From Oleiphilus messinensis (lineage in GTDB: Bacteria; Pseudomonadota; Gammaproteobacteria; Pseudomonadales; Oleiphilaceae): a DNA stretch of 64,000 nt. Position 1 is the stretch's first letter, and each line of letters begins with the position of its first letter. The translations under genes were made by a program, and so were the position numbers. Of this stretch, positions 15,632-25,869 are shown piece after piece. The notes under the pieces were generated by a model. It was not told the DNA's origin. It did no database searches and was given only the letters and a program-made list of their open reading frames with translations. The stretch spans positions 5,754,501 to 5,818,500 of the forward strand of contig NZ_CP021425.1 of assembly GCF_002162375.1 (NCBI RefSeq). The letters are read 5' to 3'.

Positions 15632-18600
15632 ACAGCCTCCTCCGGCAATTCCCCCATTACCCGGTTTAGCGCATCCAGAAATGCCGGCTCAATAGATTGG
15701 GCAAAGATACCCAAGGGTAGCGGATTCGCCGCCGACATCCCCCGCAGGAAGAAATAGTATACGCCGCCAAAGTGCTTCTCCCGATTGTATTGCGGGCCAA
15801 GCCGGGCAGCCAGATATCGGTCCAGGGCGGCACAATAAATCAAATACTGGAGATCATAAAAATGGGCTTGTATATTCTCCAGCAACGCGCCATGACCATA
15901 GCAGCTGAAATCATCCCCCAGGTGTGTCGATTTGTAGTCACACACAAAATAACGCCCTTCTACTTCGAAGATAAGATCGATGAAGCCATGCATCATCCCG
16001 GTAATACGGGATTCACCCGGCAAAAACAGGCTGCCGGAAACCTGTGCAAACTGCTGTCGATGCTGCTTTAAAATGCTGATCAGGTCAGGCCGTCGAACCT
16101 GGGTCAATGGAAAGTAGAATTCCGCTTCACGCAGGGTATGGGCATGGGTTAGCTGCCCCAGAGTAAAAGTCGAACCGGATTCGCCAATAAGAGGTATCGG
16201 TGTGTCCAGACAATCCTCCAGCCACGCGACCAGTTCCGGTTTCAGCGTTTCCCAACCATCCTGATCAAAACGCTGCAATGGCCTGTCTATCACCTCATCC
16301 CAATGAGGATGGGAAAAATCGGTCCGTTCCAGAATATCATGTAATAAATTTCCCGCTTGGCGTCCTTTGGTCAGCCGGAAGCGCAAAGGCAACAGATCCG
16401 GTACCGCCGGGTCATTGCCCGCCGTTGCGTTTGGCACTTCATCGGTTACCACCCGAAGTCGATCCTCTTCATCACGGTTTTTCCGGTCCTGACGTTCGGT
16501 AAAAACCTGACGGGCCAAAGCGGAATAGGATGCCAAACGCCAACTGTCATCAATGGGATGTCGCAAATCCGATGCCGATAATTCCATATGCACAGGTGCT
16601 TCACCCCGATTCGGGCTAACCGGCGCGCCATTGGAAAGAGCACTGGAGATAGGGCTGTAACCAATACAACCTTCCGAGGTCTCCGCCAGAGCTTGCAAGG
16701 CAGGAAGCCATTGATCAACATCGGCAAGACCCAACGTCATCCCCAATGCCGAACGTTCACTCTTGGCAAAGGGGGCGGCCCCAAGATAACACCGATGGGA
16801 AGCACGGGTAATCGCAACATACAACAATCGAACGGACTCCGCGTGGGCCTCATTTACCATGCATTGTACGGCGGTATCATCCGCCCCGATTTGATAGCGC
16901 AAGCTCAAATCCTTGGGGTCATGATATTTGCTTACTGACTTGCTTCGGGCTGGATCCGCATAGTTACTCGCAAATGGCACAAACACGATGGGGTATTCCA
17001 GCCCTTTAGAGCTGTGCATGGTGACAATCCGAATCAGGTTGGCATCACTTTCCAGACGCAGCTGGGCTTCTTCCGTCGCATCGGGATTCAGACATTGATC
17101 CCTATACCATTTGAACAATTGCTGGGGCTGGCGATACTTGCGGGAGGCTTCCTGTAACTTTTCTGCCAGATGCAGCATGTTGGTAAGGGCGCGCTCATGC
17201 TGTTCCGGCTCCGGCAGGTAGTGATGATGGATCAGCTCCAGCAACATTAACATGCAACCTCGCTTGACCCACAGCTCTCGTAATTGCATGACCCGGTCAC
17301 GGGTGCGCTCCCACAACGCCTCACCATCTGCTTGTTGATAACGGGCCAGACGCTCGGCGTTCCCCCCCATCAAGCGGGTTGAAAGCGCTGTCACCAACAA
17401 GGTATCGTTTTCACACTCCAGTATGCCCTGGAGCACCCAGCGTAACTCCTCTGCCTGCGGACTGCTGTAAACGTTGCTCCGATCACTCAAAAATACCGAG
17501 GGCAGATCGGCCCGCTGCATCCAGTTTTTGACAATCGCCGCTTCGGCCCCGCTTCGAACCAGAATCGCAATATCACTCTCCCGCAATGACGTTTCCCCGA
17601 GACGGGCATTAGCCAGCAGGCGCTCAACTTCTGCCACACACCAGGCCGCCAGGCCATTCTGCCAATCTGCTGTAAGCGGCTTCCCCGATTTACCACTCGG
17701 GTTATCTATCTCCGCCAGCCAGAAAAATTGCAAAGCGCAGCGTCTGTCATCAGTCCCATCCCCCCTGTCTGAGCCGTTCAATGACAGATCATCTTGCATC
17801 GGCATCTTTGCAGCCTTGGCATGGACGGTATGGTGAATCTGCTCGTAGTGAATATCATAGCCAAACACATCGGTAGCCGGATCCGTAAGCGGTGCTCCCC
17901 AAAAGACCCGATTATAGCCGGTGACCACCTCATCAATAGAGCGCCAATTGGTATCCATATGCCATTGATAGTCCGCTTCGCTGCGGGCTTGCAGATAGGC
18001 AAAAATATCCCCACCCCGGAATCCGTAGATCGCCTGTTTGGGATCACCAATCATAAACAGCGCCTGATCTTCTGCGCTACGGGGATAGACCTGATTTAAA
18101 ATCGCATACTGGTGAGGGTCGGTGTCCTGAAATTCATCGACCAGCGCAACAGGATATTGATTGCGAATGATGCGCACCAACTGCGCACCATCAGCTGCGT
18201 TCAAGCGTTGGCTGAGATGACTGATCAAATCATCAAAGTCCATCACCATGTGTTGCTTTTTCAAGCGCTTGAACCCGTCGCGAATGGCCAGGATCCCCTC
18301 ATGAAGCAACAGCAGAGCAGGAATACGCTCCGTTTTGTCCAACCATTCGTCGGTGTTTTCAATAAGTGTACGAACCGGCTCAAAATGAGCACGCAATGGG
18401 GCGCGCATTTTCGTCCAGTTGACGCACAAACGAGCGACCTTCGGACAAGCTGCCTCTTCAGGATCACCCAACCAACTTTTCAGAGCTGCCCAGGCTTCTC
18501 CACGTGCCTGTTCCTGCCCCTTGGTCTTTTCAATAAAACCTGCAGTAATCTCCGCCTCCATTGCAGATAGCAGGGTTAGTAACCGCTGTTTTCGTGGCAC

Positions 18601-19254
18601 AAGATCCTGAAAGGCATCCGGGTTTTCAGCGAGAACCGATTCACGGGAAACCACTTGCAAGGGTTCATCATGGCGTAACAACGCGCCAAATTCCTGCAGG
18701 ATTTGGTGGGGCGTATGCCAGTTGTTCGCTTCCAGAAGGTCAAATTTATCGGCTTGTTGATTGATTCGCCGCAGCCAATCCCGCACGGACTCCAATAGCA
18801 ATTCACTGGTATCGGCTTCCATACTGATATCCATCGGCAGACCACTGGCAAAGGCCTCCTGTGATAAAATCCGGTTGCAAAAGCCGTGAATCGTGAATAT
18901 AGCCGCTTCATCCAGCTCCAGTAATGCGCGATGCATCGTGGCCAGTGCTCCAGCTTTATCGACATTCTGCGCCAGTTTCTGGAAAAACGGATCCGTGCTG
19001 ACCAGCGCGTCCCACTGGTCGTGGCTCTCACGGAGCACCGTTTCAATCCGCCCACGTAACTCTTCAGTGGCCGCTTTAGTGAAGGTCATCACCAGAATTT
19101 GCTGCACACTCAGCTGTTTTTCAATCAACAAGCGCAGATACAATCGCGTGATATTATAGGTTTTACCCGTTCCCGCGCTGGCCTCAATCAGATGACGGCC
19201 ATGCAATGGCAAATCAGCAGGGCTTAAAGGTTGAGATCGTCCTGACTCGCTCAC
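15628..19254 (-). CDS. recB: Exodeoxyribonuclease V beta subunit RecB
   Basis: 1208 residues, normal length. N-terminal 3'-5' UvrD-like helicase with Walker A EASAGTGKTYNITR (residues 23-36), QILVMTFTKAATEEL, VDEFQDTDPHQY and MHSSKGLEYPIVF. C-terminal nuclease domain shows GFIDLIFEVEGRYFVCDYKS at about 1085-1106, giving the two metal-binding aspartates and the catalytic lysine (DYK). Start GTG overlaps the recC stop (GTGA). Together with RecC and RecD it repairs double-strand breaks and degrades foreign linear DNA. Confidence 0.95.
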   Translation of the reverse strand: MSESGRSQPLSPADLPLHGRHLIEASAGTGKTYNITRLYLRLLIEKQLSVQQILVMTFTKAATEELRGRIETVLRESHDQWDALVSTDPFFQKLAQNVDKAGALATMHRALLELDEAAIFTIHGFCNRILSQEAFASGLPMDISMEADTSELLLESVRDWLRRINQQADKFDLLEANNWHTPHQILQEFGALLRHDEPLQVVSRESVLAENPDAFQDLVPRKQRLLTLLSAMEAEITAGFIEKTKGQEQARGEAWAALKSWLGDPEEAACPKVARLCVNWTKMRAPLRAHFEPVRTLIENTDEWLDKTERIPALLLLHEGILAIRDGFKRLKKQHMVMDFDDLISHLSQRLNAADGAQLVRIIRNQYPVALVDEFQDTDPHQYAILNQVYPRSAEDQALFMIGDPKQAIYGFRGGDIFAYLQARSEADYQWHMDTNWRSIDEVVTGYNRVFWGAPLTDPATDVFGYDIHYEQIHHTVHAKAAKMPMQDDLSLNGSDRGDGTDDRRCALQFFWLAEIDNPSGKSGKPLTADWQNGLAAWCVAEVERLLANARLGETSLRESDIAILVRSGAEAAIVKNWMQRADLPSVFLSDRSNVYSSPQAEELRWVLQGILECENDTLLVTALSTRLMGGNAERLARYQQADGEALWERTRDRVMQLRELWVKRGCMLMLLELIHHHYLPEPEQHERALTNMLHLAEKLQEASRKYRQPQQLFKWYRDQCLNPDATEEAQLRLESDANLIRIVTMHSSKGLEYPIVFVPFASNYADPARSKSVSKYHDPKDLSLRYQIGADDTAVQCMVNEAHAESVRLLYVAITRASHRCYLGAAPFAKSERSALGMTLGLADVDQWLPALQALAETSEGCIGYSPISSALSNGAPVSPNRGEAPVHMELSASDLRHPIDDSWRLASYSALARQVFTERQDRKNRDEEDRLRVVTDEVPNATAGNDPAVPDLLPLRFRLTKGRQAGNLLHDILERTDFSHPHWDEVIDRPLQRFDQDGWETLKPELVAWLEDCLDTPIPLIGESGSTFTLGQLTHAHTLREAEFYFPLTQVRRPDLISILKQHRQQFAQVSGSLFLPGESRITGMMHGFIDLIFEVEGRYFVCDYKSTHLGDDFSCYGHGALLENIQAHFYDLQYLIYCAALDRYLAARLGPQYNREKHFGGVYYFFLRGMSAANPLPLGIFAQSIEPAFLDALNRVMGELPEEAV

Positions 19255-22200
19255 GCAGAAGGCTCCCTGTTAATCTGATCAATGTTTACCGGTTTTTGCA
19301 AATGCTGGTACATGGGGTAATAGATCGCTAAAACCCAATCGAAGTGCGTGTACGATGGCGTCTGTTCCGCGCCGAAGAACCAGTTATAATAGCGATCCCC
19401 TTCAAGCGTGTCGGGAACACTTTTCACCCACTCGTTCTCACGGATCAAGGCCTGTATTTGCCCCGGTTCAGGTAGCTCATAAGTTTTGCGGTTGCGGTGT
19501 TGCGCAATCAAGACCTGCCCCAGTTTACCGTGCAAAGCTACAGGCTCACTCATGCCGTGCTGCAACCATAACTGCACGATTTGCTGAAGTGTCTGTTCCG
19601 GTGACAGGTCAGTCTCAGCACAGGGAGAAACTTGTATCGCCGTCAGTGACTCTTTGCCGTAATAGCCCACGGTGGTAAGATCGGCTCCCAAAACTATCGA
19701 TGCCAACAGATGCTGGAGCCAAAGCCGAATTTCATCCTTGGGTTTGCGATCTGCAGGTCGAAATAGAATCACGCGGCGCAATTCAGGTAACCAGTGTATC
19801 TCGCCAAATACAGTCAGCCCGGCAAACGACGTTTCCAGGCGAGTGCGCTGTGGCTGACCCATATTCAAAATCGCGCTGGCCAGATCCTGTGCTTGCCCTT
19901 CCAGCGTTTCCAGTCGGCGTGCACTCAAGGGCGAATCCGGTAACTCACCACTGAGCAGGTAACGTTGCAGTACTTGACCCGTATCGGTTTGTGCCAGCGC
20001 ATGATCAATTAAACGTTCCCTGATCTGATACTCAGTCAAGGTGTTCATTGCAAACGGTTCAGCATCGTCAATTGCCTGATCGCTTTCAGTCAGAAAAAGT
20101 CCCAGTCGAGTCTGAGCAAATGCCTTCAATGGATCATTCAGAAAGCTGACCAACACCTCCAGATCAAGCGGCTCTCTGGGTACATCCATCGGGTCAAGGC
20201 GAATACTGTTTTGGCGCTCGCGCAATGGTTGGTGCAAGCGCAACCAGTGCCGGTCAAACCCCGGGCTCGTCCCGCTGAATACAGCCTCACTGTAGGGGTG
20301 CAAGGGCTGCTGGCGGATATCCTGCTCTGTCCAGCCGTAGCCCATGTCCAAATAATGCAACAGCTCTTTCAAGACCAGGCTGGGTTGCCGTTCTTCATTG
20401 TTACGAACGTGACGCCCCTGAAAACTGAGATAAAGGCGGCTGCGGGCAGAAATCAATGTTTCGAGAAACAAATACCGGTCATCCGCCCGGCGTGACCGAT
20501 CCCCTCTTCGTCGGGGTAAGGCGGCCATCAAATCGAAACTGATAGGTTTATTCTGACGCGGAAACTGACCATCATTGAGCCCCAGTATCGCAATGATCTT
20601 GAAGGGAATACTGCGCATGGGCACCATGGAACAGAAGGTCACCTGCCCGGTCATGAAATGGTTACCACTGTCCGGTTGGCTGAAATGATTCTGCAGATAA
20701 TGGCGGATCACGGCAAACTCGATGGGATCATCATAGTGCGCAGCGGTACAGGTTTCCGCCAGGCGGCTGATCACATCCTCGATCAGCATATTGGCCGCAA
20801 ATTCTTCTTCCGTGGGCGAAAACAGGGTCCATTTCAGATCCATCAAATAACGCTGCCATTGGGCTACAGTGCGCGTCTGAGTCAATTCCCCGGTGTGGTA
20901 TTGCAATTGATCCAGCAGGTGCAGGATTCGCCCTAATAACACCCCATTTTGACCTTCCACATGGGGAAGCAGCAGCTTTGCGCTAAAAATCGTTTCGTGA
21001 TCTCCATGGGCAAAACCGAGTAACAAACGCTCCAAACCCCAACGCCAGGTGAATACCTGATTGCTCTCGGGCACACCGGATAAATGGCTTTTATGTGTAC
21101 CATCCAGCCCCCAGTGAATACAGGCTTGTTGCAACCACCACTCAAGTGTTTCAAGCTCTGCTGCGGCGAAACCAAACTTTTCCTGCAATGCCGGCACACG
21201 CAAAAAGTCGAGAATTTTGCTCACCTCGAAACGGCTATCTGGCAGTTGTAAAACATCCAGAAAGGCACTGATCAGCGGCTCTTCATTCATGACGATACGG
21301 TCCGCAATGGAACAGGGCAAGCGCGGCGGTGCATCGGGCTTCTGATTTTCAGTTGCGGAACGAAACACAGCCTCGATATAGGGTGCGTAATCTTCAATCT
21401 CGGGACACATCACCACAATATCCTGAGGCTTCAGGCTGTTATCCTGATTAAACTGATGTAACAGATAATCATGCAGCGCCTGAATTTCCCGGAGACTGTT
21501 ATGGCAGGATACAACCGCCATCGAGTCATCTACGATGGGCTCTGCAGGCGAGCCCCCGGATGCGTCTTCGACAGCATTCCGCAGCGTCAAAATATCCCGT
21601 TGCAGATGCTTAAGCAGTTCCGTTCCCGCTTCGCTTTTATCCGACGGCGGAACCAGATCGAACGCACTGATTTCAAAATGGTCCGTGTCCTGAACGGAAT
21701 TGAAGAATTCTTTGCCTTGTTGCCCCAGATTGGCCAGTAGAGGGTTGCGTAGTTGTTCATCCTCCGGCGCAATCCAGGCGTCCCACTGTGCCTCACGCAT
21801 TTGTCGGGCCAGAGCTTTATCGCTTTGCAGATCCCCCCAAAACTCGACACAGGGATTGAGATGAAAGAGGTGGACATGGCGATATTGCGCCAGACGTTTG
21901 AAAAAATACAGGCTGGATTCCGGCAGCGTATTGATACCAAACAGGAAAATATGCTCAGGCAGTCGCCTGAAATGTGTTGCCAGACTCTGCAACGCTTTCT
22001 TTTGCAATTGAACCGGATGATCGCAATCCGTATCCGCCACCAGACACTGCCATAAATGGCGCTGCCAGGCTTCGACTTTAGGATCAAGGCTTTCAAGCCC
22101 GATGCCGTCAACCAATGTTTCTTTAATCGTGCCGCCAGCATCCCAGGCCTCTATCCAGTCTGGCCGATAGAGCACATACTGCTCGAACACCGAGGCCAGT

Positions 22201-22607
22201 TTAGCGGCCAGCTGATAACGCTTCAGCCGATCCGGCTGGGGTGTCTCAGCCCCCCAATACTGATTCACTTGATCGGTATGCTCCGCCTGAAAAAAAACCG
22301 GATTTGCCAGCAACCGGTCAATCCGCCAGGTCATGATCGCTTCCGAGAAAGGCGACTCACTCGGCACCTGCTCTGCCCCGAGCATTTCTCGTACCGTTTC
22401 CCAGATAAACCGGGCGGGCATCGGAAAACGCAGGTTCATGGCGATCCCGCGACTGGCGGCAAGCTGCATTTGCAACCAGTGTTGCATGCCCTTGCTCTCA
22501 ACAATGATTTGTTGTGCTGCAAGCACCGGTCCCTGAGTTTGATCCAGCACCGCTATCAACAATTGTGCCAGATCTTCCAATCGGTTGGAGGGATATACCG
22601 TCAGCAC
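19251..22607 (-). CDS. recC: Exodeoxyribonuclease V gamma subunit RecC
   Basis: About 1118 residues. RecC holds the complex together and reads Chi. The N terminus VYPSNRLEDLAQLL and later MQHWLQMQLAASRGIAMNL align with E. coli RecC (VYHSNRLDVLEALM, MAQWLQM). Inactive helicase-like domains are typical and no Walker motif is seen. Start: GTG at 22607 is preferred because GGGTGG lies five bases upstream; GTG at 22616 is an alternative. First of the three rec genes, 32 bp after the arsR-like gene on the same strand. Confidence 0.93.
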   Translation of the reverse strand: MLTVYPSNRLEDLAQLLIAVLDQTQGPVLAAQQIIVESKGMQHWLQMQLAASRGIAMNLRFPMPARFIWETVREMLGAEQVPSESPFSEAIMTWRIDRLLANPVFFQAEHTDQVNQYWGAETPQPDRLKRYQLAAKLASVFEQYVLYRPDWIEAWDAGGTIKETLVDGIGLESLDPKVEAWQRHLWQCLVADTDCDHPVQLQKKALQSLATHFRRLPEHIFLFGINTLPESSLYFFKRLAQYRHVHLFHLNPCVEFWGDLQSDKALARQMREAQWDAWIAPEDEQLRNPLLANLGQQGKEFFNSVQDTDHFEISAFDLVPPSDKSEAGTELLKHLQRDILTLRNAVEDASGGSPAEPIVDDSMAVVSCHNSLREIQALHDYLLHQFNQDNSLKPQDIVVMCPEIEDYAPYIEAVFRSATENQKPDAPPRLPCSIADRIVMNEEPLISAFLDVLQLPDSRFEVSKILDFLRVPALQEKFGFAAAELETLEWWLQQACIHWGLDGTHKSHLSGVPESNQVFTWRWGLERLLLGFAHGDHETIFSAKLLLPHVEGQNGVLLGRILHLLDQLQYHTGELTQTRTVAQWQRYLMDLKWTLFSPTEEEFAANMLIEDVISRLAETCTAAHYDDPIEFAVIRHYLQNHFSQPDSGNHFMTGQVTFCSMVPMRSIPFKIIAILGLNDGQFPRQNKPISFDLMAALPRRRGDRSRRADDRYLFLETLISARSRLYLSFQGRHVRNNEERQPSLVLKELLHYLDMGYGWTEQDIRQQPLHPYSEAVFSGTSPGFDRHWLRLHQPLRERQNSIRLDPMDVPREPLDLEVLVSFLNDPLKAFAQTRLGLFLTESDQAIDDAEPFAMNTLTEYQIRERLIDHALAQTDTGQVLQRYLLSGELPDSPLSARRLETLEGQAQDLASAILNMGQPQRTRLETSFAGLTVFGEIHWLPELRRVILFRPADRKPKDEIRLWLQHLLASIVLGADLTTVGYYGKESLTAIQVSPCAETDLSPEQTLQQIVQLWLQHGMSEPVALHGKLGQVLIAQHRNRKTYELPEPGQIQALIRENEWVKSVPDTLEGDRYYNWFFGAEQTPSYTHFDWVLAIYYPMYQHLQKPVNIDQINREPSA

Positions 22608-22639
22608 GATGACCACCCTTTAAGCATTATGGTTATTTA

Positions 22640-22930
22640 TCATTCACTGAAGAACAACTTGAGACGATCCCGCATGGCGTCATTTAGATAGCAGGTCATA
22701 AATTTCCCTTGGCGTTCAACTGTAATGAGGTCCGCATTGACCAGCTCTTTAATATGGTGGGATACCGTTGGGGCACCGATATTCAATTTCTGGATAAAAT
22801 CCGTCAGGCCACAACCTAAATCACAGGACTCGACCTGCTTTGAGCGCGCAGCAACAATTTCCTGATAGATCCTCAAGCGATTTGGATTGGAAAGCGCTTT
22901 AAACGCATTTGCAATTTTCTGGTTATTCAT
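22640..22930 (-). CDS. ArsR-family transcriptional regulator
   Basis: 96 residues, winged helix-turn-helix: FKALSNPNRLRIYQEI, then IGAPTVSHHIKELVNADLI and a beta-wing VERQGKFMTCYL. A cysteine pair in ESCDLGCGLTDF lies before the recognition helix, where thiol- or metal-sensing members carry ligands, but similar loops occur in non-metal ArsR proteins. Divergent from the SDR/reductase pair at 23183, with matching dyads between them (23058-23108), so it most likely represses that operon and itself. It also lies directly upstream of recC on the same strand. Confidence 0.88.
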   Translation of the reverse strand: MNNQKIANAFKALSNPNRLRIYQEIVAARSKQVESCDLGCGLTDFIQKLNIGAPTVSHHIKELVNADLITVERQGKFMTCYLNDAMRDRLKLFFSE

Positions 22931-23057
22931 CGCAGCTCTTGCACTCGTTTCACTTATCAGTTCGAAAGCGATAAAACTATCTTATCCGCTGCCTGAATAC
23001 AATCAAGACACTTGGAATTATGACTTGGCACTAAGCATAGCGCGAAATTCCGTTTAT

Positions 23058-23108
23058 ATAGTTTGACATATATCGAACTATACTATAGTTTGACAACCAT
23101 CAAATTGT
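23058..23108. promoter_or_regulatory. Tandem operator dyads for the ArsR-type regulator
   Basis: Two 24-bp dyads of the same design, ATAGTTTGA-N6-TCGAACTAT at 23058-23081 and ATAGTTTGA-N6-TCAAATTGT at 23085-23108, begin 27 bp apart. The left half-sites are identical; the right ones have one and two mismatches to a perfect palindrome. They lie between the divergent arsR-type gene and the SDR start at 23183. ArsR-family proteins bind imperfect dyads of this size; assignment to this regulator is inferred from position. Confidence 0.65.
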
Positions 23109-23182
23109 ACAAATATAAGACACAACCTACGGGCAAGTTCACTTCAACATTACACAATTTAAAAAACGTGGAAGACAGAATA

Positions 23183-23968
23183 ATGAAGAATCAATATTCA
23201 GGGAAAACGGCTCTTATTACTGGCGCATCCAGCGGGATCGGTGCGTCTTTCGCAAAACTGCTCGCCCGGTCAGGGGCAAACCTGATTCTGGTTGCACGCC
23301 GGGAAGAACGTCTTCAGTCACTGGCAAAGGATCTAAAAGCTGAATTCGGCATCCAAACAACCATCATCGGGATCGATCTCGGCACGGCACAGGCGGCTCA
23401 TCAACTCTACGAACAGACACAGGCTCTGGGTTTAACCATCGATATCCTGATCAATAACGCCGGTATGGGTACCCATGGCGACTTCCTGGCTACCGAGCAC
23501 GCGCAGCATCATCAGATGATCAACCTGAATATCATTGCCCTGAGTGATTTAACCTACCTGTACGCCCGTGATATGGCGAAACAAGGCTCTGGCCAAATAC
23601 TATTGGTCGCCTCAATTGCCGGTTTTCTTCCTGTTCCCCGGTTTGCGACCTATGCCGCGACCAAAGCCTATGTTTTAACCCTGGGCGAGTCCCTGGCAAA
23701 AGAGCTAAAAGGGCAAGGCATTACCGTGACCACACTATGCCCCGGTGGCACATTAACCGAATTTATGGACGTATCCGGGCAAAAAATCGATGGCATTCGA
23801 AACCTGGCCATGATGAGCAGCGACAGCGTTGCAAAGTCAGGTCTGAATGCGCTGTCCCGTCGACAGCAAGTCATCATCCCCGGCTGGCTGTATAAAATCG
23901 GTATTTTCAGTCTACGATTGCTCCCCAGACCCATCCAGGGAATATTCGGGCAAATGGCGACAGATTAA
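23183..23968 (+). CDS. Short-chain dehydrogenase (DltE/YqjQ-like)
   Basis: 261 residues from ATG at 23183; longer upstream starts would read through the operator region. Motifs: TGASSGIGASFA, ILINNAGMGTHG, a catalytic serine in LVASIAG, YAATKAYVL with intact Tyr and Lys, and CPGGTLTEF. This is the same SDR subgroup as the gene at 32087. First gene of a pair with the ketopantoate-reductase-like gene 42 bp downstream. Probable control by the divergent ArsR regulator. Confidence 0.88.
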   Translation: MKNQYSGKTALITGASSGIGASFAKLLARSGANLILVARREERLQSLAKDLKAEFGIQTTIIGIDLGTAQAAHQLYEQTQALGLTIDILINNAGMGTHGDFLATEHAQHHQMINLNIIALSDLTYLYARDMAKQGSGQILLVASIAGFLPVPRFATYAATKAYVLTLGESLAKELKGQGITVTTLCPGGTLTEFMDVSGQKIDGIRNLAMMSSDSVAKSGLNALSRRQQVIIPGWLYKIGIFSLRLLPRPIQGIFGQMATD

Positions 23969-24010
23969 GACAGAATAAAAAGTCAGAAGATAGAGACATA
24001 TAGAGACATA

Positions 24011-25003
24011 ATGATGCAGAATATTCTTATTATCGGGGCGGGTGCAGTGGGCCAGGTTTATGGCTACCGCCTTGCGCAGGCGGGTAACCGTGTAACGTTC
24101 ATGGTGAAAGAAAAGTACCAGTGCGCGTTACAGGCGGGTTTAACCTTGTATAATCTCGGACAGGATAAACTCAAAAAACGTCCCATCCAGTTCACCCAGT
24201 ATAAAGTCGTCACGAACTGGCCAAAAGCAGCGACACAGAGCGAAAACAGAGCCTGGGATCAAATTTATCTGTGTATCTCTTCAACGGCACTCAGGTCGTT
24301 TGATTTCACGGGGTTAAAGACATTACTGAAACCCGGGACAACTCTCGTCCTGCTGCAACCGGGCCCCCAGGATTATCAGCTGGTCAGCCCGCATTGGCCT
24401 GCGACTCAAATCGTGCAAGGTGTCATTTCCCTGATCAGTTACAACGCGCCATTGCGCACAGAGCAGGTACCCGAGAGCGGAATTGCATTCTGGCTTCCGC
24501 CTTTGGTGGCAACCCCGTTTGACGGGCCATCAACACAAGTTAAATCGGTTATCAGGACATTCAGGCAATCCGGTATGAAAGCCGTGCACAAGAAAAAACT
24601 GGCACAGTCCGCACCGTATCCCACGGCAGCATTCATGATATTTCTCACTGCACTGGAAATCAAAAACTGGAAACTTGCGGCACTGCGCGAGGACAAGGAA
24701 CTGCAAAAACTGGTGATCCGCGCCATACATGAAACATTTCAGGTGCTGAGCCAGGATAGCGGATCACGAAACCCGCTCTGGCGTTACCTCGTGACCCCGC
24801 TTTCCATCAGGGCACTGCTTCGAATCGGACCCGGCGCTGTACCGCTGGACTTGGAAACCTATCTGGAATATCACTTTACCAAGGTTGGGGATCAGACCCG
24901 GTTGTTTACCCAAAGCTATCAATTGCTAGCCCAGGATCGCGGTCTTTCCACTCCAGCAATGGAGCAACTGCTTAGACTGCAGCCAGCACTTGCCCCGCAC
25001 TGA
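24011..25003 (+). CDS. Ketopantoate reductase (ApbA/PanE)-family protein
   Basis: 330 residues. The N-terminal Rossmann motif IIGAGAVGQVYG (residues 6-17) is typical of ApbA/PanE NADPH reductases, and the C-terminal helical domain follows. The catalytic lysine-rich segment reads KAVHKKKLAQSAPYPT. It is longer than biosynthetic PanE (about 300) and sits with an SDR instead of pan genes, so it probably reduces another keto or aldehyde compound. Start may be the second ATG at 24014. Confidence 0.8.
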   Translation: MMQNILIIGAGAVGQVYGYRLAQAGNRVTFMVKEKYQCALQAGLTLYNLGQDKLKKRPIQFTQYKVVTNWPKAATQSENRAWDQIYLCISSTALRSFDFTGLKTLLKPGTTLVLLQPGPQDYQLVSPHWPATQIVQGVISLISYNAPLRTEQVPESGIAFWLPPLVATPFDGPSTQVKSVIRTFRQSGMKAVHKKKLAQSAPYPTAAFMIFLTALEIKNWKLAALREDKELQKLVIRAIHETFQVLSQDSGSRNPLWRYLVTPLSIRALLRIGPGAVPLDLETYLEYHFTKVGDQTRLFTQSYQLLAQDRGLSTPAMEQLLRLQPALAPH

Positions 25004-25014
25004 TGGCCAATTAC

Positions 25015-25773
25015 TCACAACATCGGCAAACGTTGCCTGATGACATCGCGGACATCATTCCCCGTATGCACGGGGAATGAGAGGGCCAGTTCATCGCCGG
25101 AACGGTATTTCCCGGTTTTGACCAGCCAGCCTTCCATACCTGAGTGACGGGCCCCCTGAATATCGCCGTAAACATCATCCCCTACCATCAGAATTTCTTC
25201 TGGCTGAAATGGCGTGGTGGCGATCACTTCCTGAAAAAAGGCCGACGATGGCTTTCCGGTTACCGTTGCCGAGACCCCCGCGGCGTATTCCAGGGCTTTG
25301 ACGAAAGGGCCGGCATCCAGGTGCAATTGCCCCTGACTGTCGAAGTAACGGTTATCACCAATCGCAATCAAATGTCCGCCATTGATCAGAATATTGAAAG
25401 CCTTGTCCAGATTATCATAATTCAGGCCTTGGGCTGCATCCCCCAATACCACAGCGTTACCTGAGTCGGTATGAATATCTGCAAATTCGCTTTTTATATC
25501 CGGATGCACCAGACAGTACGGCTTGAGTTCATGCTTGAGGCACCAGTTTTTCGCTGCGACAGGCGCAGTAAACAATTGCTCTGGCAGGATATTGAACCCC
25601 ATGAGAGCCAGATCTTCGAGTAATCTCTTACGGGTCTTGCGCGCGGTGTTGGTGACGAACCGGAGCACCAAGCCATCATTTTCCAGACGATTGATCGTCT
25701 CTACGGCCCCGGGAATCACCGTGTTCCCTTCGAACAATACGCCACTTAAATCAAAAAAAACGGCTTTGATCAT
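25015..25773 (-). CDS. HAD-superfamily IIA hydrolase (LHPP-like)
   Basis: 252 residues from ATG at 25773 (GGGAGAGC upstream). Motif I is FFDLSGVLF: the nucleophile aspartate is present, with serine in place of the second aspartate, as in the LHPP phosphatase group (DISGVL). Motif II VTNTARKTR, motif III TGKPSSAFF and motif IV MVGDDVYGDIQGA are intact. Likely a cytoplasmic phosphatase for small phosphoesters or phospholysine/phosphohistidine-type substrates. Convergent with the reductase gene, 11 bp apart. Confidence 0.87.
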   Translation of the reverse strand: MIKAVFFDLSGVLFEGNTVIPGAVETINRLENDGLVLRFVTNTARKTRKRLLEDLALMGFNILPEQLFTAPVAAKNWCLKHELKPYCLVHPDIKSEFADIHTDSGNAVVLGDAAQGLNYDNLDKAFNILINGGHLIAIGDNRYFDSQGQLHLDAGPFVKALEYAAGVSATVTGKPSSAFFQEVIATTPFQPEEILMVGDDVYGDIQGARHSGMEGWLVKTGKYRSGDELALSFPVHTGNDVRDVIRQRLPML

Positions 25774-25869
25774 GATGCTCTCTCCCGTATCAGAAGGGAC
25801 ATGTTGACTCACTCACACTGGAGTATAGAAGGCGGACAAAAGCTCCACCAGCACACCAAGTGATCAGAA

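Noticed and set aside
22640-25003. ArsR gene plus neighbours as an arsenic or metal resistance operon
   Set aside because: The divergent genes are an SDR and a ketopantoate-reductase-like protein; there is no arsB, arsC, P-type ATPase or efflux gene.
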